From Struthidea cinerea (Eukaryota > Chordata > Aves > Passeriformes > Corcoracidae), in NCBI GenBank assembly GCA_013397865.1, contig VZTI01003892.1, positions 262,353-326,352 of the forward strand: a stretch of 64,000 nucleotides of DNA, read 5' to 3'. A model generated the notes under the pieces. The model saw only the letters and a program-made list of their open reading frames with translations, did not search any database and was not told where the DNA came from. How positions within the stretch are numbered: the first letter of the stretch is position 1; the number at the start of each line of letters is the position of its first letter. A program made the position numbers and the translations under genes. Of this stretch, positions 1 through 11,251 are shown in pieces.

Positions 1-3000
1 TATTATTATTATTATTATATTTTTAATTGAAATGGAAAATGTAATCAGGCCAGGGAGGGAGAGGGCTGTGAAGTACGTTTAACTTAGAGCGAGTACTTTT
101 TGCATTCCTCCGCAGTGCCCCCTGCAGCCCGCAGCTCGTGTGCGGCAGCCTGGGTCCCCAGGCTGGGCAGCACTCTAGTCCAAAAAAGAAGCATTTCTTA
201 TACCCACAGGGTCAGAAATACATGTAAAAGCAGTGGTTTTCTTACAGACTGCATTTTTGGTGCATTTACAGAAGCTGCCTTAATAGCGTTTTTTCAATCT
301 CTATAAAGTCCCACAAACACACTTTAACTTCCAGTATATCATTTTGGCAGCTGTCAACATGGTAATTTTTAAGTGTGTGCTGTATTGCTATAGAATTTAA
401 TTCCAGCCTATTAAAAATTTTTCATCCCTCAGCTATGCACCTTGGTTCTGCCAGGCTTCACAGCCCAAGGGTGATGATTTGAGTAAAAAAAATTTTGGAG
501 CAAACAGTGCTTAGTGTTAGAAGTTTTGCAAACAAATCAATCACCCAGTTTGTGGAAATAAAATTCCAACCAACCAAAGAAAGGAAGAAAGAAAACAAAA
601 TAGAGCCCCTCCCACAAGAAAACCCCTCCATCTGAATACATTCAAAAACCATTTGATTCTTATTAAAAGATATTTTTTCATTGGCTGAGGTCAAAGCTGA
701 GCAAATATATATCTATTTCCCCACTTATTTTAACAGCACAGTGCTGATTCTTGCATTAATCTATACTACAACCTTTTATAAGATAAGGCACTCCCTCCTA
801 TATCTCAAAACAATCAATAGAATCAGCATTTCATAAAAAATGGCAGTTGTCCTCTGTTATTTTACAGGTGTCATCCAGCACCTAAGAGATAACTAAAAAT
901 TTTCTTCTGACACGAGGTTTTTCTTTTGAAGTCAAGTATTGAGTGGCAATTGTAAAATAGCATAATAGAGATAGGATTTCACAGTTCATTTATTTTAAGG
1001 ACACTTATATAAACAATTACCAGCTTCTAAAAAGCTAAAGTAAAATGAGCTATTTAGTGAACTATTTAAATTCAATTTTTGTGAAGGACAACACTTCTGC
1101 TAAGCCTCTGAGTCTGAATAAATAAAAAAAGGAAACAAATCCCTTGTATTATAGCCAGGGCAATGCAAGAAATAGATCTCAATTTTGTTCTAACTACTGA
1201 TTATTGTCATTAAAGCAGATGTTCTTCACAACCTTGACCAAACAACTCTGTTCTGTGGTCAGACACCAGCACAGACTTACTCATGATCGTATGTGCTCTT
1301 ACTTTTATGACCATGGACTTCCAAACACCTCTTCTGTAGGAATTCACTTTGCATGTGTTTATTTGCTCTATAACCTTTTTTTTCCTGTCTGCACACCAGC
1401 TTTGGAGTACTATCTTCACAACTGGAATTTGAAAATAACCAAATCTATCAGAATTCTAAATGAAGTAAGATGAACTTGCTGATGGCAGCAGATGGCCACT
1501 AATGCCTACCGATATCAGCTGACAGGACACTAATTACCAGTTACAGGAGATGATTGCTTGGTGAGGGATCTATTCAGTGAGTTACGATTTCGAAAAATTA
1601 CAAAGCACAAGGCTGATCTGTGAAAAGATACGCAGTATGAAAATACAGCATACGTTCTCAAGATGATTATCATGACAGAGATCTGTCTAATTAGGAAGAA
1701 ACTATTTTAATGCTAAGATATGAAAGAGCCCAGCTGGGAGAGGAATTTAGAGGAAGACACAGAAACATGACTGTTAAGCTGACAGCAAGTGCAGTCTAAG
1801 CATGTTCCAATGACAGCTTCTAAAAAAAATTTCATCTCAGCATTTAATCAATAGTGGTTTCAGAACAAGCACAGCCTTACAGATAATCTAGCTAGTCATA
1901 TTAGTGGGAGGGGCTCTGTAAGAAATACAGAAAATATGCCTTTGCAGAGGAACATACCACTCTCCTTTGGTCAACTGAGCTAGAGGGTTATTCAGTCGAT
2001 GGTCAACATAAAAAATACCACTGTGAGGACAAATGGGAATCCCACCTCTATTAGAAACCACACTTTAGTTTCTGGCACTGCCAATCAGCTTGGAAACTCC
2101 AATCATTGTGACAGCAAGTTTCAAACCATCCTAGGCAAGAGACTAACCTTCAGAGGGGCCATCTGGGCAGAAACCTTTCTGAAAGCTCCTACTATAATTA
2201 AATGATTTATGTCTAAATCAGTGGATGACATGGTGAAACAGGCGTCTGCTGGAAGGCAAACCTAGAGGCAACCACAGAATGTGTTCACTCAATAACTTTG
2301 AACTTCTTGGGTCTGCAAGGAGCAGCTCTCTTACATATTGGAAATCAGAGAATTTCTGCTGAAGGTTCTCTTGGACACAGTGCTACCTAACAGCAAATCA
2401 GATGTGCTTCCATTACTACCACAAGCTACTGAAGTGCATGTTGCCTAATATATCCATAGTAAAAAAAAAAAAAATTATTATAATAATGTCATTTGGAGAA
2501 TAGTTAAAGCAAAGCCATATATTGAGGGTTGACTGAAAACTAAAAACCCCACAACCTCCATGAATAAATGTATCTGTGAAATCCAACTACAGCACGGCAA
2601 AAATTCTCGTGACAGTTGGGGTGGCCCCAGGCTGTGGCTGTCAGAACATCCAGAACTGTAGGAATGCTTCAAGGGATGAACCGAATCTGGAGCAAAAAGA
2701 GTTGCTCTAAATAGTTAAGGAAAAAGTCATCAAAGCTTCAGAGGAACATAAGAACAAAACAATAAAGGGAGGAAGGGGAAGCAACAAAGAAAATCAGAAA
2801 GCAAGTTCAAATTGCAGAGATTTAAGGCACTGCAGGAAGTGGAGACATCAGTCTGTGTAAATACAAACAAAACCGAAACACCCTCGAAACACATTTTCCA
2901 GCTTGTACACATCAAGTTGTAGAAAATGGGGAATCCAAATCAGAATCTTTATAATAACTTTCCAGTTGTGACCAATACTGAAAGGCCCAATTCAGCAGTT

Positions 3001-5318
3001 TTATAACAGGACAGGCATATGGACTGAGATACACACATACCTAAGTACTCTGCTTGAACCAGGGCTGGAAAAATATGGGAAAGGAATGCAAAATGTGGAC
3101 TTGTTCTCTCCTGTTGATTACAGATATGCCACAATAAGAACATAAAAAACAAAAGTAAATGCCATGAATGGGCATTGTTATCCATGCACTATCCTGTCAG
3201 ATTAGTGTTATTGCCATTCATTTTCGTTTAGGAAGAATTCAGAGAATTAATCCTGATATGCCACAGTATGTCCTTCTGTTAATTTGAAGGTCTAGTTTTG
3301 ATGCTAACAGCTGTAGGAGATATCCATGGAGACAGTTAGCAGAGAGCTTGAAGGGGGAAAGTTATCACTCAGGCACAGGCCCCATCTCAGCCTTTGATCT
3401 GTCACACTGATCTCAAGAGAATAACTGGGGAAGGCAGGGGAGTGGAAAGGATACAATGAGAAGAAAGGACACTAGGAAAAATCCCAGAGAAACAATTCTG
3501 GAGATTCCTTGAAGCTTTCACTAGAAATATATAAGAAAAAACTTGAATTTCTTTAGTCATTCTTAAACTGAGTAGCCCACTGCTTCTCAGTAATGACTGC
3601 CCCATTTCAATTTAGCCTGAATTCACAGGGCAATAAACAAAAAATCCCCTATCACTGAAATCAAATGCCCAGCTTTGGTAATGAGGAAGCAGTCAGGGGA
3701 ATTATTTTTTTTTCTCCAAGGCACTTCCTGTATAGATGTCAGCAATTTGTAAGAATTCCAGTGTGAACATGATCACTTTGAATTTTCTGAGCCAGAAGAA
3801 AGACTGAAGCTACGGAAAACTATCATTCATCCTCCTTCATATGGGAAAGTGAAAACTGTTCTGCAATCCTTGGCATAATCAATCAAGTTCAATATGCAAA
3901 TAGGAACATTTTTATAAATTCTTAAATTACAAGGAACTAGAAATAAAGGGCAATTTTCCAAAGTGGTAACTTTTTGGAAGTTCAGTCTTCAAGTAAGAGA
4001 AATACAGTATTTTCCTCCCTGGGCCAATGTGCTGATTGACAACAGCCATTGTTTCATTGAAACTGCTAGAGTTTATACAACCTACAAATAAACCTTTGTA
4101 TCACATACATTTAAAAACCTGTATTAAAAGTACATCACTGAGGTTGCAGCCTTGCAATGAGTTTAAAACCACCAAAATCAAAGCACTTGTGCAATCTTTT
4201 GTTGGCTTCCTTGCACAATCTACAGCATGATGAAGTCTTCAAATACATCGTTACACACTATTTTTCCACAGGATGTTTGTTTCATTCTGTACACAGAATC
4301 ATCAGTACTCACCAGTGAGGAGCTATTTAACACTTTTTTTTCCTTTTAGCTCCTCATATCACCTCATGGGTATTTACTAATTTAAACCCTGTTCATAGAC
4401 ATTAATTTCCTAAGAATGGCTACCACTCCTTCTCCACAGTGTTTCACTTGTACCAATAAACTGATTTTCACAATTCATGGCAAGTGAGAAGACAGTGCTC
4501 TTACACTGCAGAGTGGAGACTGAGAACAAGGAAATTAAGCTTAAGAGGTTTTGCTAAAATGCCCCAGTTTTATTTTTTATAAAGGCTTACACAACTCAGA
4601 GCACACTATGTTTATAAGAGCAGCCCACATCAGCTTCAGTTGAATCTGTAGGTGCTTAGCATTTCTGCCAGGCAGAACCCTCTTCTCAAGTCAGGTACCC
4701 GGAGAATGAGGAATGCAATTAATGATCATCAGCAAGAAGCAGAGTTTGACCTGAGTAGCATCATGTAAGAAAGCTCAAACATTTAATCTCAAACACATGC
4801 AGTTCACTGAATTATAGGCAAAACCAGAAATTAGACCTTACAGTAAACAAAATACTATATGCTAGTTTTCAGTAATATTTTAAAAGAAATCTTTTTGTTC
4901 CACTTTTTCTGTAGACCCACCTTTCAAATAGATTTCGCTGCAGCTAAGTCAAAACATGCTGTATTCAGAAAGTACTGCTCAGGGAAAGTTTACCTGAAGC
5001 CAGAAAATGTTAAAGAAATAAGACATTAGAATAAAAGAAAAACCCTAAAAGGATACAGGAAAAAATCCCTGATCATGCTTGGTCATATTAACCAAAATAC
5101 AAAACAAGTAACTATTAGCTACATTAAAAACCAAGCCTGTGTTCAGGCTATTTCCAGAGTCACAGAAGTTACTGGACAACATTCTTCAGAAGTCTAGGAC
5201 GCCTCCAATCTTAGCTCAGGCTTGCAACTAATGGTTTGCAGCAAACAACAGCTGATTAGATTGCAGTTAGGGAAAAAACCCTTCTCATAGTATGAACGGT
5301 GAGACTTAAATAGATTAC
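1..5318. other. Intergenic or intronic stretch, nothing recognised
   Basis: This is AT-rich unique-looking DNA. It opens with a short TAT trinucleotide run (1-20), has a small GC-richer patch near 105-175 and an A-run near 2461-2474. All open frames are short and lack codon bias or splice context. I see no recognisable exon, RNA gene or LINE/LTR fragment. Confidence 0.5.
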
Positions 5319-6402
5319 TGTATTGGTTTTGCACGGCCTGGTTTTTGGTAGAGGAGGGGCCACAGAGGTGGCTCCTGTGAGAAGCTGCTGGAAACTTCCA
5401 CCACGTCCAGCAGAGCCAATCTCCGATGGCTCTGAAAGACGGACACGCTGCTGGCCAAAGCTGGGCCAATGAGAGAGGTTGGTAACGCCTCCGTGATGAC
5501 ATCTTTAAGAAGAAAATCAAAACGAAGTTACAGGTTTTTGCTTCTAGTCAGAGAAGAGAAGGAGGTGAGAACATGTGAGGGAAACAACACGGCGACACCA
5601 AGGTCAGTGCAGAAGGAGGGGCAGGAGGTGCTCCAGGTGCCGGAGCCGAGGTTTCCCTGCAGGCCGTGGTGCAGACCATGGTGAAGCAGCTGTGCCCCTG
5701 CAGCCCATGGGGATCCACGGGGGATGCAGAGATCCACCCGCAGCCCGTGGGGGAGCTGCCCGTGCCGGAGCGGGTGGGTGCCTGGAGGAGGCTGTGCTCC
5801 AGTGGGAGACCCGGTGGAGAGAGAGGGCCCTGCTTCCAGGCTGCAGCAGCCTGTCCTTGGAGGGCTGCACCCCGTGGAAAGAGAGAGCCACGCCGCAGCA
5901 GGTTTGGGAGGGCTGTGTGCCCGCGGGAAGGGCTCACGCTGCAGCAGGGGCGGTGTGGCTGCTGCCCGTGAGAGTGGAGCCACGCTGGGGAAGTTCACGG
6001 AGCGCTGTCTCCTGTGGGAGGGACTCCACAGTTTCACAGGGGAAGGACTCCTGTCCCGGAGCAGCGGAAGGAAATCTCGGGTGACGAACTGACCAAACCC
6101 CCATACCCCGTCTCCCTGCGCTGTCGGTGGGAAGGAGGGAGGGGCTGGGGGGAAAGGTGGCTTTTTAAGGGCTTATTTTACTGCTCATTATTCTCTTCTG
6201 ATTCTGTTAGCAATAAATTCACTTTGTAACTTTAAGTTAAGCCTATTTTGTCCTTGAATTATTTCCTCCTGGTCCTTATCTCAAGTCATGAAGCCTTTGT
6301 TAACTTTTTTTTTTTCTCTCTCCTCTGCCCAGCTGTGGCAGGGGAGGGTGAGCGAGTGACTCTCGTGGCTGCCTGGCGCTGGGCCAGTGTCAAACCACGA
6401 CA
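5319..6402 (+). mobile_element. Solo ERV LTR, about 1.08 kb
   Basis: The element starts TGTATTGG and ends CCACGACA, giving the canonical TG...CA termini. It is flanked by TTAC at 5315-5318 and again at 6404-6407 (ATTAC/GTTAC if read as 5 bp), a near-perfect short target duplication. A polyA signal AATAAA lies at 6212-6217, preceded by a weak TTTTTAA box near 6162 and followed by a T-rich U5. The stretch about 5600-6060 is very GC-rich and built of degenerate repeated phrases such as GCAGCCCRTGGGG. The overlapping 100-170 residue open frames on both strands come from this composition and are not genes. No internal retroviral region follows, so it is a solo LTR. Its start and middle resemble the LTR at 8261. 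The family name and retroviral class cannot be fixed from sequence alone. Confidence 0.75.
6212..6217 (+). terminator. LTR polyadenylation signal AATAAA
   Basis: A canonical AATAAA sits in the 3' part of the 1.08-kb LTR and is followed by a T/GT-rich stretch. It defines the element's orientation as +. Confidence 0.6.
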
Positions 6403-6654
6403 GTTACTTATGAGGCCATTGAGTCTCCATCATCGAAAGCTTTAGGAACTGGTTAGACAAATTTGCCACTAAGGACACAAATGTAATTGATTTTGCCATG
6501 GAACAAAGTGGTGGATTAGGTTCTTAAAGTTCCTTCTGGTCCTAAATTCTCATAACATTACATTTACTTAGGGAGCTTGAAAGCCATAAATACGTTTAAG
6601 CTGTTAATAACTTCATTTATTTAATTCTGACTTTGGTGTACAATGACAAAGTTA

Positions 6655-6765
6655 TATATGAACTTACTGGTTCAGACCACAGGTCCATCTAGCACAGCGT
6701 TCCATCTCCCACAGTAGCCACACGAGTGGACACTCAGGAAAAAAAAGAACAGAGTAAGCACATAC
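6655..6765. repeat. Old dispersed amniote repeat fragment
   Basis: The phrase around 6668-6720 (ACTGGTTCAGACCACAGGTC, then CCATCTAGCACAG) resembles a dispersed unit I recall from bird, turtle and crocodile genomes. It lies on the 3' side of the antisense LINE described next and may belong to it. Class and orientation are uncertain. Confidence 0.35.
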
Positions 6766-7369
6766 TGACTCCCAGCCTTCAAGCATTTTCAAGTCAGGTT
6801 ATGTGATTTATCTAGTTAGTGGACTCTACAGCATCTCTTCCAAAGCTTTTTCCAGTCTCTCCTTGCCTCTTTACAAATTCCTTAATCCACAGAGTCATTT
6901 GAGTAGTACCACCATAGGTCCACATATGCTGTCTGAAGAACTAGTTCCTCTGGTTTGTTCTGAATGAAGATCTTACTAACTTCCAATATCCTTCATGCTT
7001 GTATTAGAAGAGCCAGGGAAAAGTCAATCCCACTCTGCTTTTCTCCAGACCTCTCAGTTCTGCAGACCTCTTCTTCCCTTCCCATTATGTCATGTGTTTT
7101 TCCACATAAGATTCTCGGATATTCAATGGATGGGGTTCCTTGCATGTTGTAATGGCAGTCACAGTATACCTCTGACCATCCAGAACCCTGGATTTTTACA
7201 GTAGCATATGGACTTGAACAAAACAAACCTTTCTGGTCTGTTCTCTCTTTACTTCTTAATCATTCCTAACCTTTTTTTTTTTTTCCTTGAATTACTACTA
7301 CTAAGTGATATTTTCATGGAACTGTCTATCATAATGCAAAGGTCTTGTTCCTGAAGACCTTTGGATCAG

Positions 7370-8260
7370 CTGAGAAATTATCCAACACATGAAGATAGGA
7401 CTACTTTTACCCAAATGTACCACTCTACAATTATCTACACTGAGCTGCACCTTGTTTTTTCTACAGTCAGTCTTTCTGTAGGCTATGCAGTCTCCTTCAT
7501 CCTTACTGCCTTGCATAACCTCCTATAGTCAGCAAAGCTCTGTCACCTTGCTGATAACCTTCCTTCTTCAGGACATTTAAGAATATATGCAATAGTATGG
7601 AATTCTGCCTGTGTTCTCCCTCCTGTGCAAGAACTGACCATTTTCCTCCATCCAGTGATGGTCTATCTTATGTTCCCATCTTTTAAATAATATTCTCATC
7701 CATATCAGCATCTTCCTTCTTATGCCAGTGACAGTTTTGTGTTGCTTGGTTTTCCCAAAACACGTTAATTTGGAAGTTCTGTCAGATGTCTTTTAAAAAT
7801 CTGAGTTGACTGTATCAGTCAGATGATCCTCATTTATATATCACTGATCCCTTCTGAAGAACTCTGAGAGCTTTATTAACTCTCACTGATAAGATATTTA
7901 TTCAGGTAGATACTAATTCTGTCTCTTACAATATCTAGTCATTCACCTGGAACAGAAGTCAGTTTTAAGTTGCTGGATACCCTTGAACCTTTCTTAATGA
8001 TGGACATCACATTTGACACCTGATTTTCATGTACTGAGAAACAGTGAAGAGACATGTTACATTCTGCTTTTAGTAGGTATTTCATCCCTCAGTTCTCTTA
8101 GAATTCATGGCTAAATCCTTCAGATCCTGGAGATTCATCTGCATTCATCTGCCTTTTGTACCATTACCCCTTCCAGGTATTTCAGTTTCAGAGACAGTCT
8201 CTGCCAAGTTCCCTGAATACCCCAAAAGGGCTCTGGAAGGATAATTTCCCTGATTTCTTG
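7370..8260 (-). repeat. Ancient CR1-like LINE, reverse-transcriptase part
   Basis: Read on the minus strand, this stretch resembles the degenerate CR1/L3-type reverse-transcriptase region, a recurrent antisense motif in sauropsid DNA. It contains the TTTAAGAATATATGCAATAG-type phrase (near 7577) and the TTTTAAAAATCTGAGTTGAC phrase (near 7790), which in younger copies lie around the strand-transfer and FADD motifs. No open frame survives. An LTR at 8261 interrupts it and the same antisense LINE resumes after 8703. Boundaries are approximate. Confidence 0.5.
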
Positions 8261-8701
8261 TGTGTTGGGTTTTTGTGGCCAGGTTTTGGTAGAAGGGGAG
8301 GACTACAGGGATGGCTTCTGTGACAAGTTGTCAGAAGCTTTCCCTGTGTCTGATGGAGCCAATGCCAGCCGGCTCCAAGATGGACCCACCACTCGCCAAA
8401 GCTGAGCTCATCAGTGATGGTGGTAGTGCCTATGGGGACATGCATTTAAGAAGGGGAAACAAAAAACCCTGCACGACTGCAGCCACAGAGAGAAGTATAA
8501 ATATGTGAGAGAAACAACTCTGCAGACACCAAGGTCAGTGCAGAAGGACGGGGAGGAGGTTTTGCCCATGATGGTAATGGGTGAGTGATCTCTCCCCATC
8601 CTTAACTCATGAGCCTTTCGTTATATTTTCTCTTCCTTGTCCAGATGAGGAAGGCTGTGATAGAGCAGCTTTGGTGGGCGACTGGCATCCTGTCAGAGTC
8701 A
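8261..8701 (+). mobile_element. Short ERV LTR inserted in an ancient LINE
   Basis: It starts TGTGTTGG and shares the start, the GGTTTTGGTAGA block, the CACCAAGGTCAGTGCAGAAG block (about 8526) and the CTCATGAGCCTTT block with the 1.08-kb LTR at 5319. It is only about 440 bp long because it lacks the GC-rich repeats and the AATAAA region found there. A TATA-like TATAAATA lies at 8496-8503. The 3' end is degraded (about 8701) and no clear target duplication is visible. It splits an older antisense LINE, so it is younger than that LINE. Confidence 0.6.
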
Positions 8702-8702
8702 T

Positions 8703-9110
8703 CAAATGCCATCTTCCACAGCGAACTAAGAATATAAATTGTTCAGCTTCTCTCCAGTGACTTTACCCTCCCTTGTCATATTCAGACTCACTGACAAATT
8801 TTTCCTTCCTGATGGATTGAAAAAAGAATATTGACCAATTTTTGATTCTCAGTAGTTAGGTCTCAGACACATAATAGTTCTAAGAGTGTATCTGTCAGTG
8901 TTTATGATACTTTGGTTTGTTGGTTTTTTTTCATTTGCATATGTCTTTAGCTTTTGGAAGAATACCTTCTTTATTTCTCTTTGCTGTTTGGCCATGACTG
9001 CTTCTTTGTTCTTCAGGCATGTTCAGTAAATGGTCTATATTGGCACTCTGCTGCTCTCTCACCAACTCTCTGTTCGGTGTCCTGTAGTCTTCATCTTGCC
9101 TTTATGGATT
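8703..9110 (-). repeat. Ancient CR1-like LINE, upstream part
   Basis: This continues the minus-strand LINE interrupted by the LTR at 8261. The phrase GATGGATTGAAAAAAGAATA and the CTTTGCTGTTTGGCCATGAC stretch correspond on the minus strand to the linker between endonuclease and reverse transcriptase in CR1-type elements. Strongly decayed, no open frame. Confidence 0.45.
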
Positions 9111-11130
9111 TAATTGTCTTGTGTGCAATTCTTTGTTCTTGGTACACTTTCTCATTTTCACATAGTTCCCCCATGTTGAAATGAACACAACAGTAGTGAG
9201 CAGTTTGACCTCTATTGCTCCCCAAAGATATGGAATCCAAGGGTGTTATGTCATTCTTGAAGAGTAATCTTAATGTTCAGCAAGATATATATGTACATAT
9301 GCATATATATGCTTACGTATGTGTATATGTATTCATTATACATAATTGTGCAAATTGTATCTGTAGGGCAGATGTGGCTGCTAAACAGATAAACAACTGC
9401 AAAAGGCCTTCTGGTTTTCCTGGATGTAATCAGACATAATTGAGGGTTCATTTGTATCTGTTCTGATTCCTGAGTTTGCCTGAAATATACACTGATAATA
9501 ATTAGCATTTATTGCATGTGGTTCTCAGACCTTTCTGAGTGTCATTATTCCCCTTTGCAGAGCATTTATGAGCCACAGAACAGAGAAGTGGGAAAAGACA
9601 GTACCTGTGATTTTTCATTTCACTCTGCTACCTATATTGGCATCTCCTTTATTTATTAGGACCCCAAACTTTGTAAACTACTGGGGGCACTGCTTTCAAA
9701 TTGCTATTATAATTACAGTTGATTTTATGTGGTCAACATGCCCAGATGAGGTGTTTACATCTTTATTTCCAGTCCCTCTTTCACCTGTATATAACAAATA
9801 TTTGTGTTGTATCAATGTAACATAGAGTGATTTTCATGCAGCAGATATTTTAAGGTGACTTGTTAGCTTTTTAAGCATGTTTAGTATTTGATAGCTCATC
9901 AAGACATTCTGATTGAATAAGGTGATGCAGACACAACATTCACGTTGTTGGGCCTTTGAGCTCATCAGTGTTCCCATGACTCATGTGGGACATATTCTAG
10001 AGAAATCCAGTGCCACCTACCAAAACCACTAAAGCATTATCATTGCAGAAGCACATTGTCCATAAACAATACCCCATAAAATTTGACATAAATAATAGCA
10101 CTTTAAAATTTTCCAGGGTATAGCATCGATACCTATATGTATAGATTTGGTTTTTGCTTAATTCTTGTCCTGGGAGATACACAGTCATTCATTTTCCACT
10201 TCACCTGTCTGCCTCCCATTTCTCCTATTTATCTATGTTATTCATCCGGTTTTTTAAGCAATATTTTGATACCAAGGCAAGTTCTGTGTCACATACCATC
10301 TCAAGCTGGAATATTCAGCAGCTACTCCCTTTAACCCTATTTTACCAGTTTTGTCCCAAGTGCAGCTATGCACATTGCCAGCTGGAAAAAAATAAATCTT
10401 TCTTTGGTGGGGTTTCCTTGGTGTTTAATGGCGTACTACTTCGGTTTCTATGACAGTGTCACACCATTGGGTGGATGTACAGATTAGGGAGCTTTATGTG
10501 CATAAAGGTACCTCATGAGCCACCAAAACTAACCAAGTTGCATATCGTATTTATGAAAGCATCTAACTTTGTGCAGGAAAAAAAAAAACACAAGAAGAGA
10601 CCTCAAGATTATAGAGTATCATTCCATAAAGTGCAAAGAGACTGAACTGGCAGAGTTAATTATTACTCAGCTGTCCATGTCATGTTGTTAATAAATGAAG
10701 AGTCCAGTAGAATGCATACTAGCTCTATAGGCCTATATTTTGCACATCATAATTCTACAGCAGTGACACTGACAAGCCAAAAACTGGATACAAGGTTTCT
10801 CCATTTTTCTCTCTTATGACTCAGAGCTGTCACCTCTCCCACATTGCCTGGTACAGTAATAACACTGGAATTTCATCTCCAAGACATAGTAACAGTAACA
10901 GTTTGGTACTCTACTAGTATTTAAAATTCCCTCACAGTTCTTGCTAATGTACTGATTCTTTGCTGTGCTGAATCAGCACAGCACTGAAAACCAATCTCTC
11001 CTCTTAACCACTGACAGAAAGCAGTGCCTTTGCAAAGGGCAGAGTCAACAAAAAAGCAGGATTAGGGTAGACTGACAGTAGCTGTATCAACTCCTATAGG
11101 ATAGTTTTAAAATTATCTAAAATCACTAAC
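9111..11130. other. No gene recognised; small AT microsatellite
   Basis: Mostly unique AT-rich DNA. A degenerate (AT/GT/AC) alternating purine-pyrimidine run lies at about 9283-9345. No exon, RNA gene or further repeat is recognised. If the minus-strand transcript with an exon at 11131-11251 is real, this is its next intron. Confidence 0.45.
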
Positions 11131-11251
11131 CTTTCACTTCCGGAGCACGAGGTTCAATTCTGCGTTTAGCCATGCATGAAAATGAGTTCAGCAATCTTGG
11201 GTTAGCCTCCACAGAATCACTCATGTAATTTCCCATGACTGGCAGATTTTA
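11131..11251 (-). CDS. Putative exon with start codon, gene unknown
   Basis: On the minus strand this 121-base block is bounded by a pyrimidine-rich acceptor (CTTTCTCTACAG) and a good donor (AAAG|GTTAGT). An ATG at 11236-11234 with G at -3 and +4 opens a frame of 35 codons running into the donor in phase 1. The residues begin MGNYMSDSVEANPRLLNSFS and end KRRIEPRAPEVK. An in-frame TAA 15 bases upstream marks the ATG as a true start if coding; the other two frames have early stops. I do not recognise the protein and found no clear downstream exon in 1-11130. A frame of this length free of stops is not rare by chance, so it could be a noncoding RNA exon or a coincidence. Confidence 0.33.

Noticed and set aside
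4991..5040. Donor-like TTCAG|GTAAAC on the minus strand
   Set aside because: The same bases also read as an acceptor and no coding block is bounded by it.
5528..6092. Overlapping open frames of 95-169 codons on both strands
   Set aside because: They lie entirely within the GC-rich block of a solo LTR, with frames open in several phases at once and low-complexity residues.
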